The notes: generated by a model from the letters alone, not told the origin. 64,000 nt of DNA from Henningerozyma blattae CBS 6284 (GCF_000315915.1 NC_020185.1:1426001-1490000); one strand, 5' to 3'; counted from the stretch's first letter, positions 20,872-30,072 are shown. Made by a program: numbers and translations.

Positions 20872-22845
20872 TTAGTTTTTGTTTTGAATATTTTCAAAAC
20901 ATTGTAAATCAAACGTTTGGTCATCTAAATTATCATTTTCATCAATTTCATGATCATTCAATTCATCATCATCGTTATCATCAAGCATTTCATCAGTAGT
21001 GGCAATAGAAGAATTTGTAATTGTTGTAGAATCTTGCATTGTAACAATAGGGAAATTGAACTCTTCCAAGAAAAGATTCATAAATTGATTATCATTAAAT
21101 GATTGCAAATTAAAATCTTCTAAGGCGTTTATAAATTTATCATCTGGGATATTAATTGAATTTGAAGTGGACAGGGGAATATCAGTATTTAAATAGGGCA
21201 ATTTAGATTCTATTTCATTATTCAATGCAGTCCCACTTGGTGTAGAATGTAAGATTGGAGGTTTACCTTGTAATTTTGTATTTGTAGTTGTGCTTGCATC
21301 TGCATTTGTAGTTGTTGTTGTGGTGGTTGTTTCAGTGGTGGAATTTTTTTGAATAGTCTTTTTCACTAAAAGATCAAATTGTTTTAAAAGATCGTTAATG
21401 ATTTTTTTGGTATTGGAAGAACTATTTTTCAACGAGTTTAATAAATCAATACCTTTGGCAATTTCTGCATTGATTTCGGTAGTTTCAGATTCTATACGAG
21501 ATTGGATTTTCAAACACAACACACTGAAATAGATGGTATGGATAGTGAACCAATAATTACAATCGATTAAATCTTTTAAAAACATTTCTGTAGATAATTG
21601 AATGATTTGTTTAGCAAATTGAATACAATTTTGTGCCAATAATTTTTCATTGAGATTTGAAGAATTTAAAAAATGTATAAATGGTTTATGCAACAATAAA
21701 TTTGTTAATAAGAAATCCAAATGTAACAAATATTTTGATTTCAAATAATATGCTCTTGATTCTTCTGATGGATAATCATCGAATTTCAATTGCAAAAAAT
21801 TGGGTAAAGAAGTTTTCCATGCTTGAAGAGATTCCTTCAATTGAGAAACATTTTTGGAGGGAGTTGAAGTATTATAAAATGAATCATGAATTTGTGACAT
21901 TATTATAATTAATCTAGTATGATAATTGTTTAGCCCAATACTACTTATCTTATCTGGGGGTTGGTTAATCAAATCAATGGAATCTTTATGAATTAAATTA
22001 TCATCCACATCTATGGGGAATAATTGATTGATATTACGGAGTGATAAGGTTAAAGGTAATTCCAAAATACAATTCAAATATAAATCGACTTTATAAATGG
22101 TCCAAAATAATCTTTTTTCAGTCTCTAAAGTGATCAAATCAGTCTTTCTATTTGATTCATTATTCAATCGTAACAAAATCGATGACCGTAGGGCTATCCC
22201 AATAAATGAATATGAATTTTTCAAGTGAGCAATCGATTGATAATACATCGATAACATGAATAACGTTTGGATATCAATGAGACTGGAACACGTATTTGTA
22301 AGATCCAAATGTTCCTTGGCATAATTGAAATGGTTCAGGCCATTATCTTTACAAACTTCTTTCATCAATGGATCATCTTCATGAGTATGAATAGTAGTAT
22401 TATTTATAAATAAAATCCCCACTGAAATAATTGAATGGATCAAAATTTCGGTTTTGGTTTGTAATTCAGATCTTTGCTCTAAAGGAGTAGTGTATAAAGA
22501 ATCAAGAATAGAAAGAACCGTGGGACGATGGTAGAATCGAAATAATAAACATGTAGTATCCCAAGTCTTGGAAATTAGTCGTAGTGTGATTTCTTTGGGA
22601 GGTAATTGTAAAGTGGAACTACTTTTTGAAGAACGTTTATTTGATGAATGTTTCCCACTAGCATTATGTGAAGATTGTGGATATACACATGGAAGGTCTA
22701 ATTTCGAACATAGATTACATGGTAATTTACCATTACATTTTTTCTTTCTCTTCTTACAAACCAAACAAGCTCTAAACGTTTTAAGATTATTCTTAATCAC
22801 TAAAGAATGACGAGTGTTGGTCAAAATCCGTATAGGGATATCCAT
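20872..22845 (-). CDS. Zn2Cys6 transcription factor, YJL206C-like
   Basis: A 657-residue fungal binuclear zinc-cluster regulator. Cysteines at 27, 30, 37, 43, 46 and 53 give C-X2-C-X6-C-X5-C-X2-C-X6-C, followed by a Ser/Lys linker. Residues about 90-400 look like the fungal-specific middle homology region (TCLLFRFYHRPTVL, EKRLFWTIYKVDLYLNCILELPLTL). The C-terminus has a poly-Thr run near 500 and an acidic Asp/Asn tail (about 610-645) that could activate. Position after LAA1 matches YJL206C (758 aa), a little-studied factor. Target genes are unknown. The gene is divergent from a second Zn2Cys6 gene across about 740 bp. Confidence 0.85.
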   Translation of the reverse strand: MDIPIRILTNTRHSLVIKNNLKTFRACLVCKKRKKKCNGKLPCNLCSKLDLPCVYPQSSHNASGKHSSNKRSSKSSSTLQLPPKEITLRLISKTWDTTCLLFRFYHRPTVLSILDSLYTTPLEQRSELQTKTEILIHSIISVGILFINNTTIHTHEDDPLMKEVCKDNGLNHFNYAKEHLDLTNTCSSLIDIQTLFMLSMYYQSIAHLKNSYSFIGIALRSSILLRLNNESNRKTDLITLETEKRLFWTIYKVDLYLNCILELPLTLSLRNINQLFPIDVDDNLIHKDSIDLINQPPDKISSIGLNNYHTRLIIIMSQIHDSFYNTSTPSKNVSQLKESLQAWKTSLPNFLQLKFDDYPSEESRAYYLKSKYLLHLDFLLTNLLLHKPFIHFLNSSNLNEKLLAQNCIQFAKQIIQLSTEMFLKDLIDCNYWFTIHTIYFSVLCLKIQSRIESETTEINAEIAKGIDLLNSLKNSSSNTKKIINDLLKQFDLLVKKTIQKNSTTETTTTTTTTNADASTTTNTKLQGKPPILHSTPSGTALNNEIESKLPYLNTDIPLSTSNSINIPDDKFINALEDFNLQSFNDNQFMNLFLEEFNFPIVTMQDSTTITNSSIATTDEMLDDNDDDELNDHEIDENDNLDDQTFDLQCFENIQNKN

Positions 22846-22940
22846 ACTGGAAAGGGTTTTTTCGTTTGTTATTATTTTAAAATTATACTAATAAATCATC
22901 AATTATGTATATATATATGTATATATATACATATATATAC

Positions 22941-23012
22941 GCATGTATAAACCCATGTATAACCGCATGTATAACCGCATGTACAAACGCATGTATAACC
23001 GCATGTATATAC
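22941..23012. repeat. 12-bp minisatellite, six units
   Basis: Six tandem units of a GCATGTATAACC-like 12-mer with one to three changes each: 22941-22952, 22953-22964, 22965-22976, 22977-22988, 22989-23000 and 23001-23012. Flanks are TATATA/ATGTAT tracts. It lies about 100 bp upstream of the YJL206C-like start and just left of the N gap. The unit is a multiple of three, so it gives a spurious repeat peptide on the plus strand. Confidence 0.9.
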
Positions 23013-23105
23013 ATGCATGTGTAAATGTATGTATGTATAGATGTTTAGAAAAAAAAAAACTGCCAAGACATCATTTCTTTACGGAAAAAACCTTAAGGAA
23101 AAAAA

Positions 23106-23125
23106 NNNNNNNNNNNNNNNNNNNN
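23106..23125. other. assembly gap (20 N)
   Basis: Twenty Ns separate AT-rich, minisatellite-bearing DNA on the left from a GC-rich block on the right. The fixed length suggests a scaffold join, so the adjacency of the two zinc-cluster genes rests on scaffolding rather than continuous sequence. Confidence 0.95.
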
Positions 23126-23581
23126 GCTGATCATATTGGTGCACGGATGTACTATCCTGGTGCACGGCGTGTGGTGCACGGACCACCCTATACATATTCG
23201 GCAAATCCAAAGTTCAACCCCACATTCTTGCGTCTCCTCTCGTTTTCGGATTCAAACCATCCGAAAGGGGCATTATCATCGCACCTTCCATATCGGGTAG
23301 TGCGGGGCAGATATCCACGCCGATTGCGGAATTCAGATCCGCCGGGATCACCCCACGTCATCGCAACTCCTAAATTGGCATTTCCGCAATAGGCCCGTTG
23401 CCCAGAATAGTATCTCCCAAAATAGTATCGCGCCCAGAACCGACCGCATGATTCCGAATCGCGCAAGGCACACCCCCACGCCTTATAGACCGCCAGCGTT
23501 CACGCGCCGCACATGCGACGCGTCAACTGACGTCGCTATATAAGAGCCGCACGCCCGCCACGCCGACGGCCGCACGCCCCC
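23126..23581 (+). promoter_or_regulatory. GC-rich promoter of the second Zn2Cys6 gene
   Basis: This block is much richer in GC than the surrounding genome. It carries three GGTGCACGG copies (23138-23146, 23159-23167, 23173-23181), the last two 5 nt apart. An 8-bp perfect inverted repeat, TTTCGGAT/ATCCGAAA (23244-23266), makes a CGG-N11-CCG site at 23247-23263. A CGG-N9-CCG lies at 23327-23341. A 15-bp direct repeat (13 of 15 matching) is at 23401-23430. A nested GCGACG/CGTCGC inverted repeat is at 23515-23536. CGG triplets in inverted pairs are the usual targets of dimeric zinc-cluster factors. A TATA-like CTATATAAGAG lies at about 23534-23546, about 40 bp before the ATG. Short frames on both strands here have no recognisable features. 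Confidence 0.6.
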
Positions 23582-23965
23582 ATGTCCCGTTCCGCCCCCC
23601 ATGCCACGGCGGCCCATGCCCCCCACGTCTCCACGAATTCCTCAGAACAGCCCGCACAAAGCGGCCCCCCAGATCCCGCAAACTGGGAATCAAGGCGTGA
23701 TCAAGTTTGTGACCGATGTAGAAAATTGAAAAAGAAATGTTATGGTTTGGGACGTCAATGTAATAATTGCCAATTGTCCAACAATCCGTGCACCACAATG
23801 GCCACTTTGAAACGCCGGCGGAAACCGAAATTGACCCGGTTAAATCCGGTCGAAGTAGAGAATATTAGATTACGATTGCAAATACAAGAGTTACAGGCTA
23901 AATTGGCAAGGCTTACGGCACGTGACGCCCAGCCTGGCGTACAAGATGATTTGTCCAATGGTACC

Positions 23966-24002
<37 letters not shown>

Positions 24003-26014
24003 GTTTGATAGTGGTTGACGCGTCGTGCGACGCGTCAAATCACGTGAAACTTGAGGAGTCGCCCAACCCTATTTCGAATGCTAGCCCTAGTGCAAACCCT
24101 AATACAAGTCTCAACCCTAGTGCACACAAAAAACCTCCTCATATACATACATTGGATGCTCATCTTAAATCAGAAATCTTTAAATTGTTACACAATACCA
24201 AACAAAATATTATCCTATGTCTTTCCACTTTTATTTCTCAATTGAATTCCATTTTCCCCATTTTAGATGATGAAAAAATCTTCAAAGATCACGTGTACCC
24301 TTTTATATCGATTCTTAATTCCATAGATTCAGATGACACAAAGATTGAACAATTGTTTAAGGATCCTGCTAGTATGCCCTATATCATTCAATTGTATCTG
24401 ATTGTTCTTTTACAAAGAGATGAGATTTCTCCATCATCGGCTCAGGATGAAGATACTTCCACAGACACAAGTGCTAGTAGTTCTAATGACGCACAAGAAA
24501 ATCCCAATGATTTATACCAACAAATCTCTTTGTATTTTGTTTGGAATTTCCATTCTTTAAATACTCGTGAAGCTTTGAAATGTATCTTGTTGTCACATGT
24601 CTATGCACAACAGAATGATGATCAACCTTTACTTCTTGTATTGAATGGTTTGATGGGCTCGTTTTTCACTTTCTTGAAACCTAAAACCATTAAAATTTCT
24701 CATTCTCAAGATTACAATTTATTTTTAACCTGTTTTGCATTTGATTTTTTCGCTAATGACCCCTTGCATGATTTGAACTTGGATCTCAATAAGATAAATG
24801 GGATGTTTTTAAGAACTCATCGTGCTCCAGATGAATCAGATACCGATACGGTATTGTCCCATTTATTCAATTCTTCACCTTTATTTCGAATCATTCAAAT
24901 CAAATTTAACATTTTCAAAAATAAATTAACTTTACTTAGTGGGTTGAATGAATTGTTAAGAATCAAATCTCTTTATAATTTGACCGATCATGAATCAGAT
25001 TATAAAGATGTATATTATAAATTGTATTATTTGGATACGTTAATCACTTTACAACGATTATTAATTATCCATTGGAATTACACTCCATCCAAAGAATCAA
25101 TGTCCACACCCGATCCTCAATTATTATCATTTTTCAAATCGTTTGATAATTTTATTAAACAATTTGTAAATGTTTGGTACGATTCCATGTTTTATCATAT
25201 CTTCCCCTATTTCAACCTGGCTAAATTATATCAATCTGCTTTATTCATCTATTGGTACCATTGTTGTTATTTATTAGAAACCACTTCCTCACAGATCAAA
25301 ACTACTTTTGATGTATTACACAAGATTTTAATCATTTTAAAATCAAAGACAAATAAAAATTCAGATACAAATTTACCACTTTTCATAGAAGTCATTGATT
25401 ATTTGTTGACAAATAATTTAATGGATTCGAATTTACCACCTGCCACAAATAAATTCAATCATATTTCATCTTTCGTCTCATTCATCATAACAATATCAAG
25501 TCACGAATTTATTTCTCAAATCCGTCTTGCATCTTCACTTGATATTAATCATCTTTTATATTCGCCTGATACTCCAATTGCTTCACCTTCTCCGTCATCC
25601 TCTTCAAAATCAAAATTACCACCTCCTCCACCGGTATCCAATACAATTCAAAGAGATCGATTATTATTACATAATGCAAACTTGTTAGCATCGTTGAGTA
25701 ATACCTCTTTATTACCAAACAATCATCCTCAGAATAACGCCATGTCTAATGAAGAGATTACATTCTCTAACATTTTAAATAATAATACGTATTATAATAA
25801 TGCCAATTATTATAATTCGTTTGTTAATTCGTTTGTCAATCCTTTTACAAATTCTCCACAACAATCAGATTTTGCAAATCAAGATTTTTATAATTATTTG
25901 GATCAATCAATGACAGGTGGTCAAATGCCTCCCTGGTTCCCAATTTTAGATCAAAACATGGAAGATCCGAATAATAATAATAATAATAACAACAACACCA
26001 ACACCAATTTATGA
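23582..26014 (+). CDS. Zn2Cys6 transcription factor, family member not identified
   Basis: An 810-residue binuclear zinc-cluster regulator. Cysteines at 43, 46, 53, 60, 63 and 70 give the Gal4-type spacing C-X2-C-X6-C-X6-C-X2-C-X6-C, followed by a basic linker (KRRRKPK) and a heptad-rich segment (VENIRLRLQIQELQAKLARL, about 92-111) that should dimerise. A poly-Asn run follows near 130. The middle is helical with Tyr-rich, membrane-like segments typical of the regulatory domain. The C-terminus is Asn/Ser-rich with a Pro run (PPPPPV). The first ~40 codons are GC-rich and Ala/Pro/His-rich, unlike the rest. It sits between the YJL206C-like gene and NCE101, where S. cerevisiae has nothing, so it is an insertion or a retained lineage gene. 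I cannot name the orthologue. Confidence 0.85.
24015..24038. repeat. perfect 11-bp inverted repeat with two ACGCGT boxes inside coding sequence
   Basis: TTGACGCGTCG and its exact reverse complement CGACGCGTCAA are separated by two bases. Each arm holds ACGCGT, the MCB core bound by MBF-type G1/S factors in yeast. Thirteen bases (24026-24038) also occur exactly in the gene's own promoter at 23514-23526. It lies just downstream of the poly-Asn codons. Confidence 0.85.
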
Positions 26015-26089
26015 ATATTTAAACATATATATAGATACATAGATACATTAGACAATTATATAGCAATATCTCGAAACCCGTTAGTTTAA

Positions 26090-26305
26090 TCAAACATCCT
26101 TCTGTTTGAAAAGACGATTGTATAGTAATTTTTCATTGGGTCTATTGGCCCGTTTTTCATATAGCCAATATGAAACGATCCCAATATTAACTGCTAAAAA
26201 AGGATCAAGAATTCTAAATCAAAAAAAGTTTAAGTTAGTACAAGCTCATAATCCCATTCATATTCATTTAACTTACCTTCCAAATAAAAATGGTGCACTT
26301 TTCAT
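26090..26305 (-). CDS. NCE101: NCE101, two exons (26277-26305 and 26090-26213)
   Basis: A 50-residue protein made by joining exon 1 (ATG at 26305, to 26277) to exon 2 (26213 to the TGA at 26092-26090). Exon 1 encodes MKSAPFLFG plus two bases of an Arg codon; exon 2 continues RILDPFLAVNIGIVSYWLYEK and a basic tail. The DP-hydrophobic-SYWLYEKR pattern matches Nce101, a small single-pass membrane protein linked to non-classical export, about 53 aa in S. cerevisiae, whose gene (YJL205C) is also spliced near its 5' end. Position beyond the YJL206C-like gene agrees. It is divergent from RNH203. It is too small and split to show as one open frame. Confidence 0.9.
26214..26276 (-). other. intron of NCE101
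   Basis: A 63-nt spliceosomal intron with 5' site GTAAGT (26276-26271), perfect branch box TACTAAC (26240-26234) and 3' site TTTAG ending at 26214. The branch-to-acceptor distance is 20 nt with a T-run between. It is near the lower size limit for yeast introns. Splicing keeps the NCE101 frame. Confidence 0.92.
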
Positions 26306-26491
26306 CCCTTAATAATTGATGAATTTCCCTCTTTTTTTTTTTTTGCTTTAAGCTTTGGAATTTTTCCAATCTCGCCTAAATATACTAAAGGCGAAATGGA
26401 AAATGAAAAGTGATTAAAAAAAATAACATTTATTACGCGACAATGTTTGTTTTTTTTTTCACTCACCATATGCAAAACTTGACAAGAAAAT

Positions 26492-26905
26492 ATGTCTGAA
26501 CAAACTGTTGAATATAATTTTAAAACTTCCTCCATTGAGAATCCCACTGAAATTGCTCACTTGGTTCCCTGTATAATCCATTTCAATGGGCAATCAGATG
26601 AAATTAAAACTAATTTAAAATTCGACCAAGAAGAAGAAAAGAATCATACAAACAAATTTGTCACTTATTTTAGAGGTAGAAAATTAATAGGCCAAGATGT
26701 TTTAAAACTTTTAAATGAAAATAACAAAGTGAAAGCCTTTGTTATGGAAGATACAACAAACATTCAAAACAACAAGCAATTCCACGTAGTTTCCACCCTC
26801 GATAAAGTTATCAACTATGAAAGAGAAGGCAATGAGGATCGTCTAGATATGGAAATGTCTAAACTTCGAGAATTCATCGATGTGACCAACTTGATTCATT
26901 CTTAA
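26492..26905 (+). CDS. RNH203: ribonuclease H2 subunit C
   Basis: Rnh203 is the non-catalytic C subunit of the nuclear RNase H2 trimer, which removes ribonucleotides from DNA. The product is 137 residues (110 in S. cerevisiae). The conserved parts are AHLVPCIIHFNG near the start, the central TYFRGRKLIGQDV, and the end VINYEREGNEDRLDMEMSKL. In S. cerevisiae it is YLR154C, so it is out of context here between a chromosome X-like and a chromosome IV-like block. The 186-bp divergent region shared with NCE101 has a small inverted repeat, TCGCCT/AGGCGA, at 26372-26394. Confidence 0.88.
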   Translation: MSEQTVEYNFKTSSIENPTEIAHLVPCIIHFNGQSDEIKTNLKFDQEEEKNHTNKFVTYFRGRKLIGQDVLKLLNENNKVKAFVMEDTTNIQNNKQFHVVSTLDKVINYEREGNEDRLDMEMSKLREFIDVTNLIHS

Positions 26906-27379
26906 ATTGATTTTAATAACGTCAACTAATATCACTATGGCAATAAAGCATCATTTTTCTATATTTTTCCGAAATTTCGGTTGATCGGCCACCAGGAATT
27001 TTACTTAAACAATGGTAGTCAAAATTTATTTTCCGGTAAAGTCATGGATTATGCTTAGAGGAAAAAAAATGATTAAATGATTTTCCTCAAGGTATTTTTT
27101 TTTTTTTTTTTTGTATAGTCTTTCTTTGAATTTATATTTAATACACAAGAACAAAACACAAATATTTTGATATTCATTTCGAATAAGAAGAACAACTATT
27201 TGTACTGTGAATCTATATTTTTTTTTAATTGTTTGAAACTTTTTTTTAAAAAACTAAAAAGATACCGCATAGAATATAAGGGATACACCGGATTGTAAAT
27301 CCCCCTTTGAAAGTGAATATCTTAAGCACCGTAAATTACTTATTTTATTTAAAAATACGTTAACCTAAATTATTCAACA
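26906..27379. other. RNH203-NUS1 intergenic region
   Basis: About 470 bp between tandem genes. It has several poly-T runs (about 27096-27112, 27219-27227) and a short CCGAAATTTCGG palindrome near 26968-26979. No RNA gene seen. Confidence 0.5.
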
Positions 27380-28681
27380 ATGAGTCAAATAGCAAATCAT
27401 TTAAGAGATAGCTATATGGAACATCATCAGATTCACAACAACAACCATATCTCTGGAGGAGATTCGTTTGATTTGGAAGAAAATGAAAAGGAAAACACAA
27501 TTACATATTCTTCAAGAGTCCCACCTCCAGAGACTCATGTGATGAAATCCAAAATTAATCAAAATAAAACAAGAATACTTAAATCGTCAATCAATTCGAT
27601 CTTAGCTCAAAAAGGGGAAAAGGCAAAAATATTATTAAAGACTCCATCGATAGAAAATGAGACTCAACCTAGAGGAGAGGAGAAAAGGGCACCTCACTCT
27701 GGGGAGCAAGAGAAAAAAGAAAATGCTGGTAATGGAACTTCTTCTGGTGCTGCCGCTGCTGCTGCCACCACTACTACTGCTGCCGCTGCTTCTGCGCCTT
27801 CTAATAAACTTATTAATGATTTACAAAATAATGGTAGAAACTCAATGAACAAATTACAATTTCTTTTCTATCAAATGGTCTTGATAGTTTGTTTCATCTA
27901 TTACGGTACATTTAGGTATTTCCAATTCAATTTCAACACGACAAAATTGAAATTATTGTCGATTGTCTATAACCCATCACATACCCCACAATTGATTAGA
28001 CAAGACGTTAATAAACTTTCCAAAATCCCCAAGAGATTGGCGGCTATCTTAGAGATGAAATCTATCGGCGATATCGATGGCGGGATTAATGGGTTACTTA
28101 ACGACGGCAGTGAGGTGGTTTGTTGGACCATCTCTGCTGGGATCAAACATTTGATTTTGTACGATTACGATGGGGTCTTAAAGAAAAACATCAATCTATT
28201 CAGACAAGAGATTCACAACAACTTGACCAACTATTATGGACCAAAGGATCTACCCAAGTATTGTATCAAAATACCACACTTAAATAAATTGTACTATAAT
28301 AATGTCACAGATGATGAAGGGTTAAAAGACGAAGAGGAAAATAAAAAAGTGTCCATTGAAATCACTTTACTATCTGTAAGAGATGGTAGAGAAACAATAG
28401 TGGATTTAACAAAGACTATGAATGAATTATATTTGCACAAGAAATTGCAAGAAAAGGAAATCACCATGGACTTAATTAATAACGAACTGATTCAATTGGT
28501 GGGTCATGAACCAGACCTTTTGCTATATTTCGGGCCATCCTTGGATTTACAAGGTTTCCCACCTTGGCATATCAGATTGACTGAATTCTATTGGGAAACA
28601 GATAATAACGAGGTCTCGTATCTTGTTTTCATACGAGGATTGAAAGAGTATTCTAATTGTAAGATAAACTTGGGCAAATAA
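27380..28681 (+). CDS. NUS1: cis-prenyltransferase subunit Nus1 (NgBR homologue)
   Basis: Nus1 is the non-catalytic ER subunit that pairs with Rer2 or Srt1 to make dolichyl phosphate for protein glycosylation. The product is 433 residues (375 in S. cerevisiae), the excess being an N-terminal polar region with an Ala/Thr run near 130-140. One membrane segment is visible at about 158-180 (LFYQMVLIVCFIYYGTF). The cis-PT-like domain follows: IPKRLAAILEM, HLILYDYDGVLK, then PDLLLYFGPSLDLQGFPPWHIRLTEFYW. The C-terminus reads NLGK, where NgBR has an RxG motif. NUS1 followed by ARF1 matches YDL193W-YDL192W. Confidence 0.93.
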   Translation: MSQIANHLRDSYMEHHQIHNNNHISGGDSFDLEENEKENTITYSSRVPPPETHVMKSKINQNKTRILKSSINSILAQKGEKAKILLKTPSIENETQPRGEEKRAPHSGEQEKKENAGNGTSSGAAAAAATTTTAAAASAPSNKLINDLQNNGRNSMNKLQFLFYQMVLIVCFIYYGTFRYFQFNFNTTKLKLLSIVYNPSHTPQLIRQDVNKLSKIPKRLAAILEMKSIGDIDGGINGLLNDGSEVVCWTISAGIKHLILYDYDGVLKKNINLFRQEIHNNLTNYYGPKDLPKYCIKIPHLNKLYYNNVTDDEGLKDEEENKKVSIEITLLSVRDGRETIVDLTKTMNELYLHKKLQEKEITMDLINNELIQLVGHEPDLLLYFGPSLDLQGFPPWHIRLTEFYWETDNNEVSYLVFIRGLKEYSNCKINLGK

Positions 28682-28709
28682 AATGCCATTATATCCTACC
28701 TATTTCATT

Positions 28710-28737
28710 CCCTCCCCTCCCCTCCCCTCCCTCCCCC
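28710..28737 (-). other. G-quadruplex-type tract (G-rich on minus strand)
   Basis: The plus strand has five successive C-runs of three to five bases separated by single Ts. On the minus strand this gives five or more G-runs with 1-nt loops, the classic strong G-quadruplex pattern. It lies about 30 bp after the NUS1 stop, within the probable 3'UTR or terminator zone. Confidence 0.75.
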
Positions 28738-28867
28738 TTGCATAATCTAGCTATCCATTATTACACTTTATCCCAATACATGTAACTAACATTGCTAAGT
28801 ATCCCATACATAAATATATACATTCAATACACTTTATTTGCATTAACAAGACGTAAGATTATTATAC

Positions 28868-28905
<38 letters not shown>

Positions 28906-29301
28906 TTCTACTACTACGTTACCCGCTGGTTCCAAATCACGTCGCACGACATTCCGGGTAACGTCGCCTCTGTTTTCCAGCGACGCGGTTTCTTTTCACT
29001 CCCACTGTTCCAAGAACTCTCAAAGCACACACAAGCTGTTTCCAAAGACGACTATCAAACAACAACAAACAATAATCAACAATACTCATACTACTCTGGG
29101 CGTAATATTGTATTATAGGTACTAGATAAGAATATACACAAGGTACAAGAGGTTCAATTAGAAGGTTTGGTTTGGTGTAACCATCTACATTTTATTTTCA
29201 AAAAATAATAAGAAAAACAGCGTAGAATCCCAATTGCAATCTTCGTTTGGTTGTTTGTTTCCATCATTTTTGAACTAAAACAAGGTTAATTATACCAAGT
29301 G

Positions 29302-30072
29302 GTATGTATTATGATTGCTTATCTTCATGGCAAGATAATTTTCATTTGATTTTTCTCTTTTTTTTTATTTTGATTTGTTTTTATTTTATTTATTCATCGA
29401 TCCCTCTATCCGAAGTGATTTTTATTTTTAATGAGTTTTAATTACTTAATCACTTTTAATTTTTTCACCTTTATATGATTGATACTCTTTCTGAAAATGC
29501 TGATGTTACTGTTGTGTTTACACTATTTTATTTTTGTTTTTCCCTCAAGATTCAAGATGGATATATTTTGACTGTGGGTCAATGTCTTTGTTTTACTATT
29601 TTTTTTGGTTGTTTCTTCTCGACAATACTACTTATTACCTACTCTGATCGCACTGCCTTATTCAATATCTCATAATTTGCTTGAGAATGTCAGAATACTC
29701 CCCTCTTGATCACTGAAATTTTTCATTATATAGGTGAAATATCATTTTTCACTAATATAAGGACACTTCAACTACTTTTTTCGGGCAAAAATTGAAAATG
29801 TGAAAATTAAAAAAAAAAAAAATAGATGATAAAAAAGAAATCAGATCGATTTTTCTTTTTATTCCGTTTTAGAATATAAATATTTGTTAGTTGTTTTTTT
29901 TTTCAAAGGGGACCTATATAAAAAGAATATTAAGAATTTAATATTAAAAACAAATTTAAAAAAAAAATAAAATAAAATAAATCAAATCAAGCCAAGACAC
30001 ACTGAACCAATTTTACTAACAATTCATAAGAAGTTGAACTTCTAATTGGAGAAAATAAATTTTTATACCCAG
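29302..30072 (+). other. candidate 5'UTR intron of ARF1
   Basis: A consensus 5' splice site GTATGT (29302-29307) and a perfect branch box TACTAAC (30014-30020) lie in order upstream of ARF1, and a CAG acceptor at 30070-30072 would end a 771-nt intron 55 bp before the ATG. The strongest support is position: the Reb1 pair lies upstream of the donor, where a promoter would be expected if the first exon begins near 29000-29300. Chance occurrence of both signals in AT-rich DNA is possible. Confidence 0.35.

Noticed and set aside
23244..23266. GGTTTGAATCC on the minus strand, like a tRNA T-loop
   Set aside because: The flanking bases do not form a T-arm, and there is no acceptor, D or anticodon stem; the palindrome is better read as a factor site.
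23188..23466. 92-codon minus frame in the GC-rich promoter of the second zinc-cluster gene
   Set aside because: No recognisable domain; the open frame is expected from base composition.
28792..29118. 108-codon plus frame between NUS1 and ARF1
   Set aside because: Encodes a TA-microsatellite peptide and then unrelated sequence across Reb1 sites; looks like promoter DNA.
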